A stretch of DNA of 64,000 nt from Limnanthes douglasii subsp. nivea (lineage: Eukaryota > Streptophyta > Magnoliopsida > Brassicales > Limnanthaceae). The DNA lies in assembly GCA_036936605.1 (NCBI GenBank), contig JAUPFV010000004.1:121942852-122006851 (forward strand), written 5' to 3'. The notes beneath the pieces are model-generated. The model was not told the origin of the DNA. It did not search any database and saw only the letters and a list, made by a program, of their open reading frames with translations. The position numbers and the translations under genes were made by a program. Below are positions 35,268 to 47,364 of the stretch, piece after piece; position 1 is the first letter of the stretch, and the number at the start of each line of letters is the position of its first letter.

Positions 35268-35804
35268 AACATTGAACACCTCCGGTTGTATTTGGAATAA
35301 AAACTATGTAAATATTTACTTACTTAAAAGTTCATGTAAATATTTTGGGGCATACTCTTTCCTACCCTGGTGGCGCGGGGAGGTTTTAATGAGGTGCCCG
35401 GGCTTTTTTATAAAATTTGATGCCTTCTTAAAAAATCCGGAGTGTTTTCAGTTAATAGTTTTTGGTGAGATTTTTTATTAACCGGATTAAATTGGAGGAA
35501 TGATGACTACTTAAACATTTGTCATCGGAGAATTTAAACACTATCACTTGAAAATACTTGTGAAATAACCAAGGGCTGTTTAAACATTAGTCACCAAATT
35601 TAAAAACTATGAAAGAATGCAAGAGTTGTGCAAAATAAAACTACCCATTGAAACATACGGAGTGCCTTGTCCACCCAAGGACTTTGAGTTTTCAAACGAA
35701 AAGGTTTATCCGAACAGGAGCCGAACACAATTACAAAAAATGCCTTAGCCATCCAAGGACTTTGGTTCAATCACAAAAAAATAAAAAAAAAGATATTCAA
35801 TACT
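35268..35804. other. Spacer between integrase and the antisense gene
   Basis: After NIEHLRLYLE the + frame ends. Short repeated phrases occur (tgccttgtccacccaaggact and tgccttagccatccaaggact near 35663 and 35741; aaacattagtcacc and aaacatttgtcatc near 35513 and 35582). No gene seen. Confidence 0.45.
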
Positions 35805-38704
35805 TCAAGAATGAGCTTTCTTAGATGGCTCAGCCTCACTAGTTTTCTTCTTCTTGGGATCGTCATTTTCCTCATCAGGACTTTCCCCGATCTTCTCTTC
35901 TTCATCAGTAGTATCGTCTCAGCCACTAGAGTAATCATGCTTGTCACCATCAGCCATAGTATGTTGGGGAAGGTCTTCATACTCTACAAAAGTTCATAAG
36001 TCTCCCAGTGTCCTATTCGGGAATTTCTCATGAAAGAGCAAGACCATGTCGGACTTCACTTTGGCAAACTTTTCTTCCTAAGTGTCTATCACTTGGTTGA
36101 TATAAGCATCAATCCTAGATTGGATTTTTCTCTCTTGCTCCTTTTGCAAATCAGCTTTCTCTTGTGCAGCCTTGGACACCGAGTCCTCGAGTGAGATCTT
36201 CTCATTGGCTAAAGTATGAATGACCTTGTCCCTAGCTCTCACTTCTTCTCTGGAAGAGGAGAGATCTCTCTCTAACTCGGATTGCTTTGTTCGGAGTTCT
36301 TTGATAGTATCTTCCGAAGGGGGTAGCTTTGTGGCCCAATCCTCCTGGTTTTTTTTTCAATTTCTCATTCTCCCTCTTCAAAACATCAACATTTTTATTG
36401 ACAGTGAGGAGGTCGCCAGACAATTTCTCTTTTTTAGAATTAAGGGCATTAATAATGGCTGACTGACCTCGTACTTGCTTCTTCAAATTAAGCACTGGCT
36501 GAATATTACTTAATATAGAGTGAGTTATGACGTCTTTTTCACTTGAGACAGAGAAGGACTTACCATTTAAGGTAACGATGTTCGAAGAACTCGGGGGGAG
36601 GTAAGGCCCATCAAAATCATCTTTAGGAAGGTTTTTGAAGTAAAGACCAATTTCTTCAAGACCACTGATATCCCCTCCTGTACCCCCTCCGGTTTGAAAT
36701 TCACCAGGAATGCCTTCTGCTTGAGTAGGGTCAGTAAGGTCAACAAGAGGAAGGGGCTCCGGAGGCCGGAGCGAAATTTCATCACCCTTGGAGGTTTTCT
36801 TCTTCTTGGCCTCCCTGTCCTTGCCTTTTCCTCCTCGCTTCCTATCTTTCTTAGGATCCTTTGAGGATTTTGGATATCCTACCACTTCTTTAGTACTTTC
36901 ATGCTCCACTACTTGTAGAAGAGTGACATCAATCTGTCCTTGTTCTGGCCCCTCTTGGTTTGTTGGGGCAGCTTCCTCTGCTTCGGTAGGATTGCCTTCA
37001 ACCGTACTCTTCTTGCCTTTACGTTTCTTTCCCTTCATCTTGCTTGGGGCTTTAGCTCTACCAGGCAGATACAAAAACCCATCCAGTGCATCTGTTCTCT
37101 TGAGGATTACTTCCGGAGGGGGTGGGGTGGTTAGTTCCTCCCAGGATAAGTCCCTCCGGTCAGTTGTATTCCAAAGGTAGGACCTTGTTAGATTGCCTCC
37201 GGTGAAAGCATTGTGGAAGAGATTTCCCCACTTCTCAGCATTCCAAGCATTTAGCTTGAAGCAAGTGGTCTGCCTAGCCTTCAAGTGGTCACTAAATTCC
37301 TTAGGCAGCACTACCAAAAAACAAAGAAAAAAGGAGACAAGTTAGATAAACAAATTTGTGATAAGTAAGGATGGAAATATGAGATGAGATTCTTACCATC
37401 GTTTTGCCATCTGCTGTTAAGCAGACTCGGGTTGACACCAGTTTTAATCTTCCTCCCATTCTCCCAGGCGCCACTAACAAACAAGAATTGAGTCTTCCAA
37501 TTCCTTTCCGACTCAAGCAGGTCGTCTACTACTTTATAATTATCACCCATGTTGAAGTGATAAAAGGGAATAAGGTGGTTTCTGCAGAGGTTGGCCACAA
37601 CTGCAAACTACTCCATTGGAAGAGGAATTCCGGAGAACCTAAAGGTCATAATACAGGCCATGAGAGTATACCATACATTGGGGATCAATTGACTTGGGCA
37701 GAGTTTGATGAGGTGAAAGTATTTGACTATCTTTGGGTCTAGGGGAAACCTTAGTCCCCAGTTGAATAGCTCAGTGAAGAAAACTATCTCACTGAGCTTG
37801 CAATCCATCGGTGTCTCCGGATCCACCAGAATCCTCACATTGACATTCTCCGGGATCCCCCATTTTGTTCGCATCCGACCCAGTTCGGCTGTGTGGATGA
37901 AAGAATAATTAAGTTTTTGCAAAGCTAGCAGGTATTTGACACTTACCTTGTGGAGGCAAGGTCCCACTTTTACCACAAGGCTCTCCGGAAAATCCGGATG
38001 TTTAAAGCATAGCTTCTCCTTTCCTTTGTCCTTCTTGGCAGCAGCAGCCTCACTTGTTTTCCTGGAGACTTCAGACTCAAAAGGAGCTTCTTCAATAGAA
38101 TCCTCCATCACTTCTTCCATTATCATGGAAGGGTTATCAGTTGTTTTTGGGTGAGGGGAGCTAGTGGTTGGCTCAGTAGGCCCTCCGGATGGTTGGGCAT
38201 TACTGGCTTCTTGTAGTCTGGACTCCAGTTGGGGCTCAAATGGAGTGGTTTCTTTACGGAGACTTGAACTAGATGCCTCCGGGCCGGACAGCTTGTCCTT
38301 AGGAGTCTTAATGGGTGCTTCTGACACTGTATTTGTATTATTAGCCCCAGATTTGGAAGGTGTAACTTTTGGAGCTTGCCCTTTCACCAAACGACCTCTT
38401 CTCCGATCTACTAAATTCTTTGGAGAGGCGTCAGCATCCGATCCCATGGCAATGAATGGGGAAGGTTTCTTAAAGCTTGTGACTACCTGCCCTGGTTCAA
38501 CAGTAGGCTCTGATTCCTGAACCGATGAGCCCAAAACAATTGGTAAAAGGTTTGGTTGGAACAACCTCCTAGGTTTAACACTCTTAATTGAAGAAGAACC
38601 CCGGTCAGGCTCTGAGCGTGGTGTTTCCGATTTGTCAACAGGGGAAACAAGGAGGCCTGCAACAATGCGCCTTTCTCGTTCAACCTTTTGAGCTTTTTCT
38701 AACT
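35805..38704 (-). pseudogene. Spliced antisense gene inside Tat copy D
   Basis: Exon 38704-37397: a low-complexity N-terminal half rich in Ser, Pro, Glu and Lys, then a globular domain (KHPDFPESLVVKVGPCLHKV ... SEIVFFTELFNWGLRFPLDP then KIVKYFHLIKLCPSQLIPNV). This resembles the plant 'putative gypsy type transposon' domain (Pfam Transposase_28). Intron 37311-37396 has clean ends (gtaaga ... ggtag) and keeps the frame (QND-V-LPKEFSDHL). Exon 37310-35805 continues with AWNAEKWGNLF, a Lys-rich segment, a long coiled coil (TIKELRTKQSELERDLSSSR, then EEVRARDKVIHTLANEKISL) and an acidic tail ending KKAHS. An acceptor at 38705 suggests a further 5' exon. Damage: TAG 37608 (Trp site), a slip in an A run at 36351-36359, and a TGA near 35920. 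Function unknown. Confidence 0.75.
37311..37396 (-). other. Intron of the antisense gene
   Basis: 86 nt, donor gtaagaatc, acceptor ttttttggtag, pyrimidine-rich 3' end. Reading through it gives a stop; splicing joins the two halves in frame. Confidence 0.7.
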
Positions 38705-39184
38705 CTGAAAAATTGAGTCACCCACATTTTATTAAAGCGTTTCTTGCTGTGAACATAAACTCACACCAAAAGAATTTTTTTTGTTTTTGAGAGATGAAAG
38801 ATTTGAAGTTTAACAGAGCAAGGATGATGAAGATGGTAAAACAGTAGAAAAGAGACTAATTTATAGTCAAGGTACAAAAGATGCTTCGATACCTAGGAGA
38901 ATTCGAAAGGATTGTAATGATTAAAGACAGCGCTGATGTCACCCACATTAAATGAAGAGGTTGCTTTTTGGAGTAAGTGGGAGCGCCGTTCTAGGGAAAA
39001 AATGGCCGATGTGCCGAATCAGAGAGAGACACGTGTCCCACGATCTCTGGCAAAAAATGTTTAGTTTCTGGGAACTTATTCAGTCCGGATGAAGTCATTA
39101 CACAGTTTGAAATCTGTCCGGACGTGGTTATGACCACATACAGACTATTTTTTAGGTCTTGCCAAAGGCCTTCGAACACGACCT

Positions 39185-39198
39185 AAAAAAGGGGCTAC
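39185..39198 (+). promoter_or_regulatory. Polypurine tract of Tat copy D
   Basis: aaaaaaggggctac directly before the 3' LTR. This form is typical of Tat elements and primes plus-strand synthesis. Confidence 0.75.
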
Positions 39199-39572
39199 TG
39201 ATGAGTCCGGATTTTATCACCACTCCTTATCAGAACTGGACATGGGCAATTCAGACAACATCCACCTACTAAACCGTCCAAACTGAACTAATGTATTAAA
39301 AACTTAATCACTTCATGACTAAGCTAATTATCTGCCTACTTAAAACTAATGGGTCTTTGAACTCGCCCCAATCCACAAGTCAATCCGAGAGCCCATGTGG
39401 CACACAATTAAGGGTATAAATACCCAAACACTTTCATTTAATGAGGGTAATGAAAATTAAATACAACCAGGCAGCTCAATTCTCTCACTACAATCCATCC
39501 AAACATTAAATATCTTTAAAACACCACAAAACTCTGGACAAAATTACCCTCAATCAAAAATAAACCACACTA
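39199..39572 (+). repeat. 3' LTR of Tat copy D
   Basis: 374 bp, partner of 29331-29705. The G-box of the 5' LTR is catgtg here. Confidence 0.9.
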
Positions 39573-39577
39573 GATAT

Positions 39578-40830
39578 CTCTTACAAAATAGTAATACTTA
39601 TATGGGTTCTTGCACCTCTTAACATTTTTTATGCGGGAAGGCTCCAACTCATTAAGTATGTTATCTCTGATAGGCAAGTATATTAGTCATCAATCTTCAT
39701 GCTCCCGTCTATGATTCTCAAAGATTTATGTTAATCCCTCCAACGATTCATCTGGTTAGGCCATGAGATAAAGGTATCCGGGGCTAAGATGGCTTGATCC
39801 AATCTAGCATGTCCCGCGAATGATGATGACCTTCGAATTATGTATCTAAAAATATGGAAATATGTAGTTGTCCTTTAACATTTACGGTCCTTGGTTAGTA
39901 GAAACGACAACTCAATCTGGTGTGATTGAATTAATGTAAAAAATATATAGGTTAAAAACTTTTATGATTAAAATATTAGATCATATCCTTATGGATTTGA
40001 AGGAAGATATTACGTTTTAGGCCTTTGACTAACAAAATATACAAAAAAAACGATCGATAAAGGGGAGTGTACCTCATTCTTGTATGACTCATAGCTTTTC
40101 CCTACCTATCTAGTAAAACATTATGAGGAAGATAATATTCATGACTCAAAGTTTGACAAGAATCTCAAAATTTCAGACATCATTCAGGATGGATCTGGAA
40201 ATGGTAACCCAAATAAGATATGCAAGTGCCATGAATTATTCCAACCTTCAAGAAATTGACAATCGTATTCTCTCTCTTCCTCCTCATAACATCAAGTACA
40301 ATGACGTCTAATGTTGGACCACCAAGAGCGGTAATAGAAAGTTTACAATCAAAGACACATACAATATCATCTGAACGCTCATCTCATGTTTCAGGAGAGC
40401 TTGATTAGTATGTCATAAGTACAATAGTCTTCATCATTCATTTATTATATGGCTTGCAATCCATGGAAAATTATATATCCAAGACAAACCTAAAAGTTGG
40501 GGTCTAAATTCCACTTTAGATTGTGTCTTATGCAACTCTTGTGATGAATCCGTCAATCGTATTATCTATAAATGTAGCTTCAGTTAGAGTATCTCGGTCA
40601 CAACAAGCTTTAAGCCCGACTTCACACTAATCGACTTTGACTAGAGATCGTGGATTAAAGAGGCGTTGAACTGGCGTCCTTGTTTGGTGTGGTAATATAA
40701 AATGTGTGGCATGAGCATAATGCAATTTTTTGGTTCTCTTCCCACCTTTGCCCCTGTGGTATCGCACCGAATGTTTTCGTATCTTCAGTTCAGTTTTTTT
40801 AATATTAAAATTGTTTGACCAGCATAATTT
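39578..40830 (+). pseudogene. LINE ORF2, 3' portion (RT end and zf-RVT)
   Basis: Continues the LINE cut at 29331. It reads YAGRLQLIKYVISDRQVY*S then SIFMLPSMILKDLC*SLQRF, matching the post-RT segment GRLxLIxSVLxxxxVYWxSxFxLPxxIxxxIexxxxxFLW. Then comes KVSGAKMA*SNLACP (KVAWxxVCxP). Near 40440-40600 is FIIWLAIHGKLYIQDKPKSW then LDCVLCNSCDESVNRIIYKC, the zf-RVT zinc domain with C-x2-C intact. The 3' end and tail are not defined. Many stops. Confidence 0.7.
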
Positions 40831-41855
40831 TTACATAAACTTTAACTTACTTGCTATGTGCAGTCGTCGTCTTCCTTTCACATTGTCGATGCAACCGTTG
40901 ATTGTTGTACATAATAGATATATTTGTATACTCATTGGACCGATTTTAATATTGCAATATATATATATAAATTTTTATTTTTATTTTCATTCTAATTCTA
41001 ATAGTCTATTTTTTTACATTCGACTCTGTAATCTAATTGGAATCCATATACTTTTTTTTAATTTTCTTTTATATCCAAGATATATCTTGGATATTTGTAA
41101 GTGTTTATTTAATATTCTTATAAAAAAAGATACTTTCCTAAGAGGATGAAAAAAGACAGGAATATTATGATAGAAGGTAGCTAGAAGACCAAAGAGTCTC
41201 CATCCCAGTGTCCCACAAAATTTGGCCGAACCATATTTTTTTTTAACTAAAAAACTCGTATTCCTTGCTTTAGTGATTTTTTAAATAGAAAATTCGGATC
41301 CAAATACAGTGGAGGTCCGGATCTGATTTACTATAATAACTTATGAGGGTTTGTCTTATCCAAACGATTAATCCCGCTGATAAAATCCATATAAAAAATC
41401 TAAAAACTTTTTTGCTAGCATTTCATTCCTTTTATCACGCTCAGATTTAATAAAGCAACTATTCTATGACAAAGTAAAATCTTTGATCCTCTGCAGACTT
41501 GTCAAGAAAGATATATTGCCAACTTTTCTTACCATTATAAATTATTCCCTCGAATTAGGAAACAAAAACCAAATCATAAATTTCGGATATCCAACCTGTA
41601 TAAACTTGAAAGTTAAAGAGTTTATATTGAACACACAATCTCCAAAACTAAAAGGGAAACCAATGCTTAATCTTATATATTATAGATATAGAAACTTTTA
41701 CAAAAAAACATACTACAATTTAATAGATTGTATAATCATTAGAATTTTAAATACATAAAATCTTATTCATACGTATTTAATGTATGACGCTAAACAAAAA
41801 AATAAATTTTGTACTTTCGACTATATGTAATGTAATATAACTATAAGAAATAAAA
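40831..41855. other. AT-rich spacer
   Basis: Open stretches at 40730-41149 and 41483-41758 are Ile/Leu/Tyr-rich translations of AT-rich DNA with no motif. It probably includes the 3' flank of the oxidase gene (stop at 41856 on -). Confidence 0.4.
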
Positions 41856-43481
41856 TCACATCAAATTTACCCATACTCCTTCACTTGGTATATCGTTATG
41901 AACAACAAACAGTAGATAAAAACCGGGCGGAGCTTGCAAATTTGTCCTCGGTGTTGTAACGTCGACCGTACGTGTATCCCCTACGCGCGACAATCTTTCG
42001 CTTTCGAGTACCAACAACCTTTGGTTCATAGCGAATGAATGCGTAGTAAAAGAAGGTGCAACCATTGTAACTTTAATCGAGTTTACGTTCAACTTACTGG
42101 AGACCGTGAACCCGATTTTCAACTTTTGGTTATAAGTAATTTTGGAGTCGGACGAGGTTATAATCGGACGTATGTTCGCGAATTGTTGATCGAGATAATC
42201 GGGACTAAATGCTTCTATACTTAACTCGGTAGGAAATTCGACACCCGTGAAATTATAGAACTCATTAGGATTGCTTCCTGATATTAGTACTCTTCCGTCT
42301 CGAAGTAAAACAGCAGCCGAATGATACATCCTTGGTATAGTAGTCGGGTTTTGCGTCTCGAACCGAGAACCCAACGCGTTATCGGGTCTATAAAGATCCG
42401 GATTAAAAACAGGGTCACGAGCACTTACCCATCCAGCGGTACCTAACCCAGCTCCATTAATTATCAAAACATTTCCATTAGGTAGAGTTATCATGTCACC
42501 CATAACTCTAGCGTGTGGCATTGTATCCATTTCCCATTGCGGATTTGGATCGGTTATTTTAATTCTACCGCACGTATTTAAAGCCGGAACGAAATTTTTA
42601 GCTCTCACTTTGGGATACGAATCTCTAGGTGCACCACCACATATCAAGACTTCAGCTTCGACAAAAGTAGCTCCCAAGTTCTTAAGCGGAAGCAACACTG
42701 CCGACCCTGTACTAGGGTAATTTCTCGGGTCACCACCTGGGATCATCGGATATGTTTTCACCACGCTATTTTTATAAACATCGAGCAAAATCGCGCGATT
42801 ATTCGCGAAAATAAACAAGTTTCCGTCGACGTTAAGGAAAACAAAAGGGTATAGATTATTTTCGATTTTAGAATCAAAGGTCTCGACGAGAAACCTCAAA
42901 CTGTACGCATTAGGTGCTCTAGTTTTCGGATAAAACTCGAAGTTGAATTGTTGACGACCACCGATGACTACTATTTCTCCATTCGGTAGTATCTGATTGG
43001 TTGCGTACCATCGTCTTCTTTCTAATACAATACGGTTCTCTTCCCAATCACAATCGTTGCATGGTGTGTAAGTCCTGACCGCACGATCTCCTGCAGTGTA
43101 TCCTCCTGTCTGAACCAAACGACCATCGGGGAATACAGATCCTGATGAGCACCAAACATCTGAATGAACTGTTAAAGGTCTTATAGTTTTGGCAACCACG
43201 TCGTACTCGACCGAATGCGCGGTGCAGTCGATTTCTTTAGATTTAAGGAACATGTCTTTGCATTTTCCTTCGGCTAAAGAAATATTGGAGTGACCGAAAT
43301 CGGTTCGGTCGAATATGACGACACGGTCGTTGTTGAGAAGCTGCATGTGCATTCCTGAAATGCCGATGGATTTGTTGAGGAACTGCCATTGGCCACCTAA
43401 CCCGGAAACGAGGAAGCTTGGGGTTGGGGTTGTGATTGAGAAGAAGATGATAAAAGATAAGAATTTCAAGAGAAGGACCAT
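41856..43481 (-). CDS. GLOX: Glyoxal/galactose oxidase-like protein (aldehyde oxidase GLOX type)
   Basis: 541 aa, single exon, ATG in a good context (aaaatgg). A signal peptide (residues 1-26, hydrophobic core LLLKFLSFIIFF) predicts secretion to the cell wall. A beta-propeller 'glyoxal oxidase N-terminus' domain (about 45-300) is followed by a DUF1929-type C-terminal domain (about 435-540). These copper radical oxidases turn aldehydes or primary alcohols into acids or aldehydes and release H2O2. Expected active-site residues are present: Cys111 (WCSSGSVFPDG) and Tyr159 (RRWYAT) for the thioether cofactor, Tyr386-His387 (PRMYHSAA) and His481 (TTHSFAMNQR) as copper ligands. Length fits the plant family (about 540-550 aa). 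Plant relatives act in anther and pollen and in wall remodelling. The substrate cannot be told from sequence. It is the only intact host gene in the window. Confidence 0.92.
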   Translation of the reverse strand: MVLLLKFLSFIIFFSITTPTPSFLVSGLGGQWQFLNKSIGISGMHMQLLNNDRVVIFDRTDFGHSNISLAEGKCKDMFLKSKEIDCTAHSVEYDVVAKTIRPLTVHSDVWCSSGSVFPDGRLVQTGGYTAGDRAVRTYTPCNDCDWEENRIVLERRRWYATNQILPNGEIVVIGGRQQFNFEFYPKTRAPNAYSLRFLVETFDSKIENNLYPFVFLNVDGNLFIFANNRAILLDVYKNSVVKTYPMIPGGDPRNYPSTGSAVLLPLKNLGATFVEAEVLICGGAPRDSYPKVRAKNFVPALNTCGRIKITDPNPQWEMDTMPHARVMGDMITLPNGNVLIINGAGLGTAGWVSARDPVFNPDLYRPDNALGSRFETQNPTTIPRMYHSAAVLLRDGRVLISGSNPNEFYNFTGVEFPTELSIEAFSPDYLDQQFANIRPIITSSDSKITYNQKLKIGFTVSSKLNVNSIKVTMVAPSFTTHSFAMNQRLLVLESERLSRVGDTRTVDVTTPRTNLQAPPGFYLLFVVHNDIPSEGVWVNLM

Positions 43482-43590
43482 TTTGATATTTGTTTTTGTT
43501 TATACGTTTGTGTTCTCGTGAAGCTTTTTTGTTTGTCTGAACTGTATGTGTCGTGTTGTTGGATTCAGTGTTTGATGTCTTTATGGTGAT

Positions 43591-43600
43591 TTATATATAA
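43591..43600 (-). promoter_or_regulatory. TATA box of the GLOX gene
   Basis: On - the sequence is ttatatataa, about 110 nt upstream of the ATG, a normal distance for a plant promoter with a short leader. Confidence 0.6.
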
Positions 43601-44283
43601 AAAATAAAGTGTGAATACGTTATAAAATAAAAAAGAGTGAATTAACATTACGGACTCCAATTTTTCTATAAATGTTCAGTTCAACCCAATAAGTAGAAAG
43701 AAACCTATGGGCAGAAATTAGAGAATACTGGTTTCGTATTAGAAACCAAATTTATCGGTTAATTAATGAGGGTGGATATCACAGCTTGTTTGATTATTAA
43801 TTATAAAAAAACATAAAAATTAATCGATAATTCAATATTATAATACTAGTGTTGGCTACTTTAAAAAAATTCGTCCAAATTTTCAGATCCAAAAAAAAAA
43901 AATCGCTGGGATAGAAAATGGTTTTTATTTACATTGAAATAGGTGATTCCCATATGTCCAGGAAATTATGGTATCATTTACTGTTTAGTATTCCTAAATT
44001 TCATTTTAGGTTTTTCATTTTAACAAAACAAATAATTTTAATAATTTGATTCGCAAAATTTATATTATATTATCATAAAATTAATTGTATTGACATGTTA
44101 TTCGAATAAACTTATTTCGATGTACTCTTAGTAATTAAATTAATTTTTTTTTTATTATTATTGAACGAAATTTTTTTTACCTCACTAGTTGTATTATTTA
44201 TTTTTATTTTATTACTTATTGATGTTTCTATTATTATTTTAAGCTGAATTTTTTAATAAAAATAATGAAAATGTTTAAATGAA

Positions 44284-44332
<49 letters not shown>

Positions 44333-46814
44333 TAAATTTTCAACCATATTAATAAAAATACTTAAATAAAAACAAAAATAATAAAATATAATTTTATTTT
44401 AATTTCATAGTTTTAACAAAGAGTGAAATCATGACTATCTGTTTACAGATTCATCGTGAAAGTTAATAGTTAATAACAGTTACCTATTTGGCCGTTTCTC
44501 AAGTATCAATGTTATAAATTTGACACGGCAATGTATAAACACAATTCCAACTCTTTCAAAATATCATATGACAATACAAATAAAATTTGACCAACCAAAT
44601 ATGAACTTAGATGTTATGTTAAGCTCGCTAATTTTATTAGTATATGTTAATCTTCAACATAAATGTTTAGTAACGAATTGAATTATAATTATATTATATA
44701 CAACTTTTTTCTTTAATTGCTTGTGTGAATGTAATTAAAATACTTTTTTTTTCATTTTAAGTTCGGTTTTTTAGTTTTATGTATTTACCTTTCAATTTTA
44801 ACGCGACTTTAAATAGTCGCAATTATTCTGATAAGCATACATCTCTTTTGTTTATAAGATAGGGCTAAATTGTAATTAATAACACCGATTTAGATTTTTT
44901 GAAAAGAAAATAAACCAATACATATTATATATTATTTAAAAATAATTAAATTATCAAAGTTATCAATAAACTGATTGTAAAAATAAAAAGTTAAAAGGAT
45001 AAATTTGAAAACATAAATCTGTTTATTTAAACAAAAAAAATAAAAAAATTATAATATCGAATAAGATTTATTGCAACAATTTACCGCAAACTATAAAAAT
45101 TGAAGATCACATGAAATAATCGCAGCCATCATTTAATATTATTCCGTGCTTCCAAATTGTATCTATAGTTGATATATAAATTGTAATGTATGTGATAATC
45201 TAATTTGGTCATTACAACAATGTCCGTAATTTACTAGAGATTTTCTTTTTGTATCAGCTTAAAATTTGGAGTATTCTTTTTTGGTGGATGCGACCACGTT
45301 CATAATTTACAATAAACCAATTTCTAAACGCAGGCTTGTCACACCGTGTTTTTTTCATCGTTAAAGCGTGGACGAACATATACATTTTTGGAAAATATGT
45401 TTCTTAAAAAAGATGCATTTTGTAAAGTGATACTAAATGCAAGTAGACTTGTTAGACTTTATAAATAGTCTATTAGAATAAAATATGAAAATAATAATAT
45501 ATAAAGTGTGTAATCCACCCAAAATCTCTATATCAGATATTTTCTTCATATACCGAGTTTGTCAAATCAATGTTTTGATTTCCAATTGTTTGTATCGAAC
45601 TCTAAAATGTTTGTTATATTCTCGAAAAAAATTAAAATAAAAGTAACAAAGAAACAAAAATAATTATATTGAAAAATATATTTAATATATATTGCAAGTT
45701 TAATATTTCGAAAAACCATTCTGGTGACTTTTCAAAATAAAAGATTAAGATATTGTCTAATGGAACCCGTGTCACATGACAAAACGCACAGTATAATGTT
45801 TTTTAATTTCACACTCATATTTAAATCATGATTAAAGAAAAAACAATGGGTACTAATAAATTTTGTATATTTCAATGTAAAATATTACAAGTTTTTAATA
45901 GGAAACATTTGTCTCCTCCAAAATTGATAATCAGAAAAATAGTAAAAATGCTTATATCTACGGGAGCTGAAGAATATTCTACAAATATAAATTCTAAAAA
46001 TTTGAATGCAGTTGAACCCCAATAGAAAAAACTCTTAAAAATAATTATTGGAATCATAAATAAAAACAAGTTTTATGAGGAGTAGAATTATGTATCGTGT
46101 TTATGGTAGACCCATATCATTTTTCTAAATATTGTAATCTTTGAAAAAGTAATGAGAAAATAAACATTGTAGAAGAGAAAATTATTAAAAATAGTGATTG
46201 AACCATTGCGCATGACAGAACTCTATTCAAATTTATGGAAGAAAGTAGCAATGCATGTGATGTGCAAATGGAAAACCCCATAAATTGAAAGTGGAAAGAC
46301 GTAGAAACTTCTACTTAGTTAGAAGTGGGGAAATGATAAATCTCACTAACATTTTGTATGTCTGAAGATGAACAAAAACTTGGTTTATGATGATCTTTTG
46401 GCAAAAAAATAAATCTTTCAATGTGTGAATTTGGCAAACTCATTATGAACAAATGAGGTATCTTTGTTTGGAAAAGATATTCTTACAATAAAATAATAAA
46501 ACTATGTACCTCTGAAAATCCGAGTAAAACTAAAAACAATTATATATTCTTGCACTTGTAATAATTATTTATTGTATATAATAAATTTTCACATATAGGT
46601 CATAGCACGGTTAATAAAAAATTTAAAACTCGATATACAAAATGTAGTGTAGACTAATTTGAAAGGTATAAATTGTATATAAAATCAAAATTATTGAAAA
46701 ATATTATAAAACAATAGAAAGATGCACTAAATTAGTAATCTTTATATATATAAAGTTAAATTGTATCATGACGCTTTAGTGTAAAATATATTTTATAATT
46801 TTCACTCATGACTT
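43601..46814. other. AT-rich intergenic region
   Basis: No gene, LTR pair or RNA gene seen. The first few hundred bases upstream of 43600 are likely promoter of the GLOX gene. Contains an AAT microsatellite. Confidence 0.5.
44284..44332. repeat. (AAT)n microsatellite
   Basis: About 15-16 uninterrupted AAT units, a likely length polymorphism. Confidence 0.95.
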
Positions 46815-46914
46815 NNNNNNNNNNNNNNNNNNNNNNNNNNNNNNNNNNNNNNNNNNNNNNNNNNNNNNNNNNNNNNNNNNNNNNNNNNNNNNNNNNNNNN
46901 NNNNNNNNNNNNNN
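46815..46914. other. Assembly gap (100 N)
   Basis: Exactly 100 N, the usual placeholder for a gap of unknown size. The true distance between 46814 and 46915 is unknown. Confidence 0.98.
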
Positions 46915-47364
46915 CTACGAAATTTTGCATGAAGGATTCAAAGATCTAACTTTTTGCATGTTATCCCAAATAAAAAAATAAACTATTTAATTAAAGATCT
47001 AGACCTAATCGGATCTATATAACTAACTAGAACTCAAAATAACAGTTTTTTTTCCCAAGATTTTTTTTTTTTCATATATGTTGAAAATAGTTTTACAAGA
47101 CTGTAAAAACAGCCAAAGAGCTCTAAGCTCATTGAAATACAAATTAAGTAACTAAAACTAGTTCTTGTTCTTCTTTTGCTTATCCATCAGCAACTTCATC
47201 TTCTCCTCCCTCCTTCTCAACTATCAGCAGCCCTTATCTTCTGTAGCTCTCCACCTTTTATTTTCCGAATACCTGTAATCTGCAAAAGAAACAAAAGCAT
47301 ATAGTCAAGTCTTTCGACTTGCTAACAATGTCAGAAATATCTTTTAAAACATATAGGTCAAGTA

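Larger units (their letters stand above)
29331..39572 (+). mobile_element. Complete but mutated Tat gypsy element (copy D)
   Basis: A 10,242-bp element. LTRs are 29331-29705 and 39199-39572, with target duplication gatat, primer site 29708-29725 and polypurine tract 39185-39198. Gag-protease-RT-RNase H-second RNase H-integrase run on + from 29779 to 35267, and a spliced antisense gene lies between integrase and 3' LTR (35805-38704). The dual RNase H, integrase last and an extra antisense gene fit the Tat lineage (Grande-type elements of grasses also carry an antisense gene; known of the family). My hand count gives about 20 substitutions and one indel between the LTRs (about 5%), so it is moderately old. 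Gag-pol is interrupted by single stops and at least two frameshifts, so it is not autonomous now. Confidence 0.9.

Noticed and set aside
36788..37180. 130-codon + frame in Tat copy D
   Set aside because: Shadow of the antisense gene's second exon; low-complexity Ser/Phe/Leu translation without motifs.
40730..41149. 139-codon + frame
   Set aside because: AT-rich translation (Phe, Leu, Ile, Tyr) without start context, motif or neighbour support; overlaps the decayed LINE end.
47047..47071. T runs as a poly-pyrimidine regulatory site
   Set aside because: Better explained as the poly-A tail of LINE copy 2 read on the other strand.
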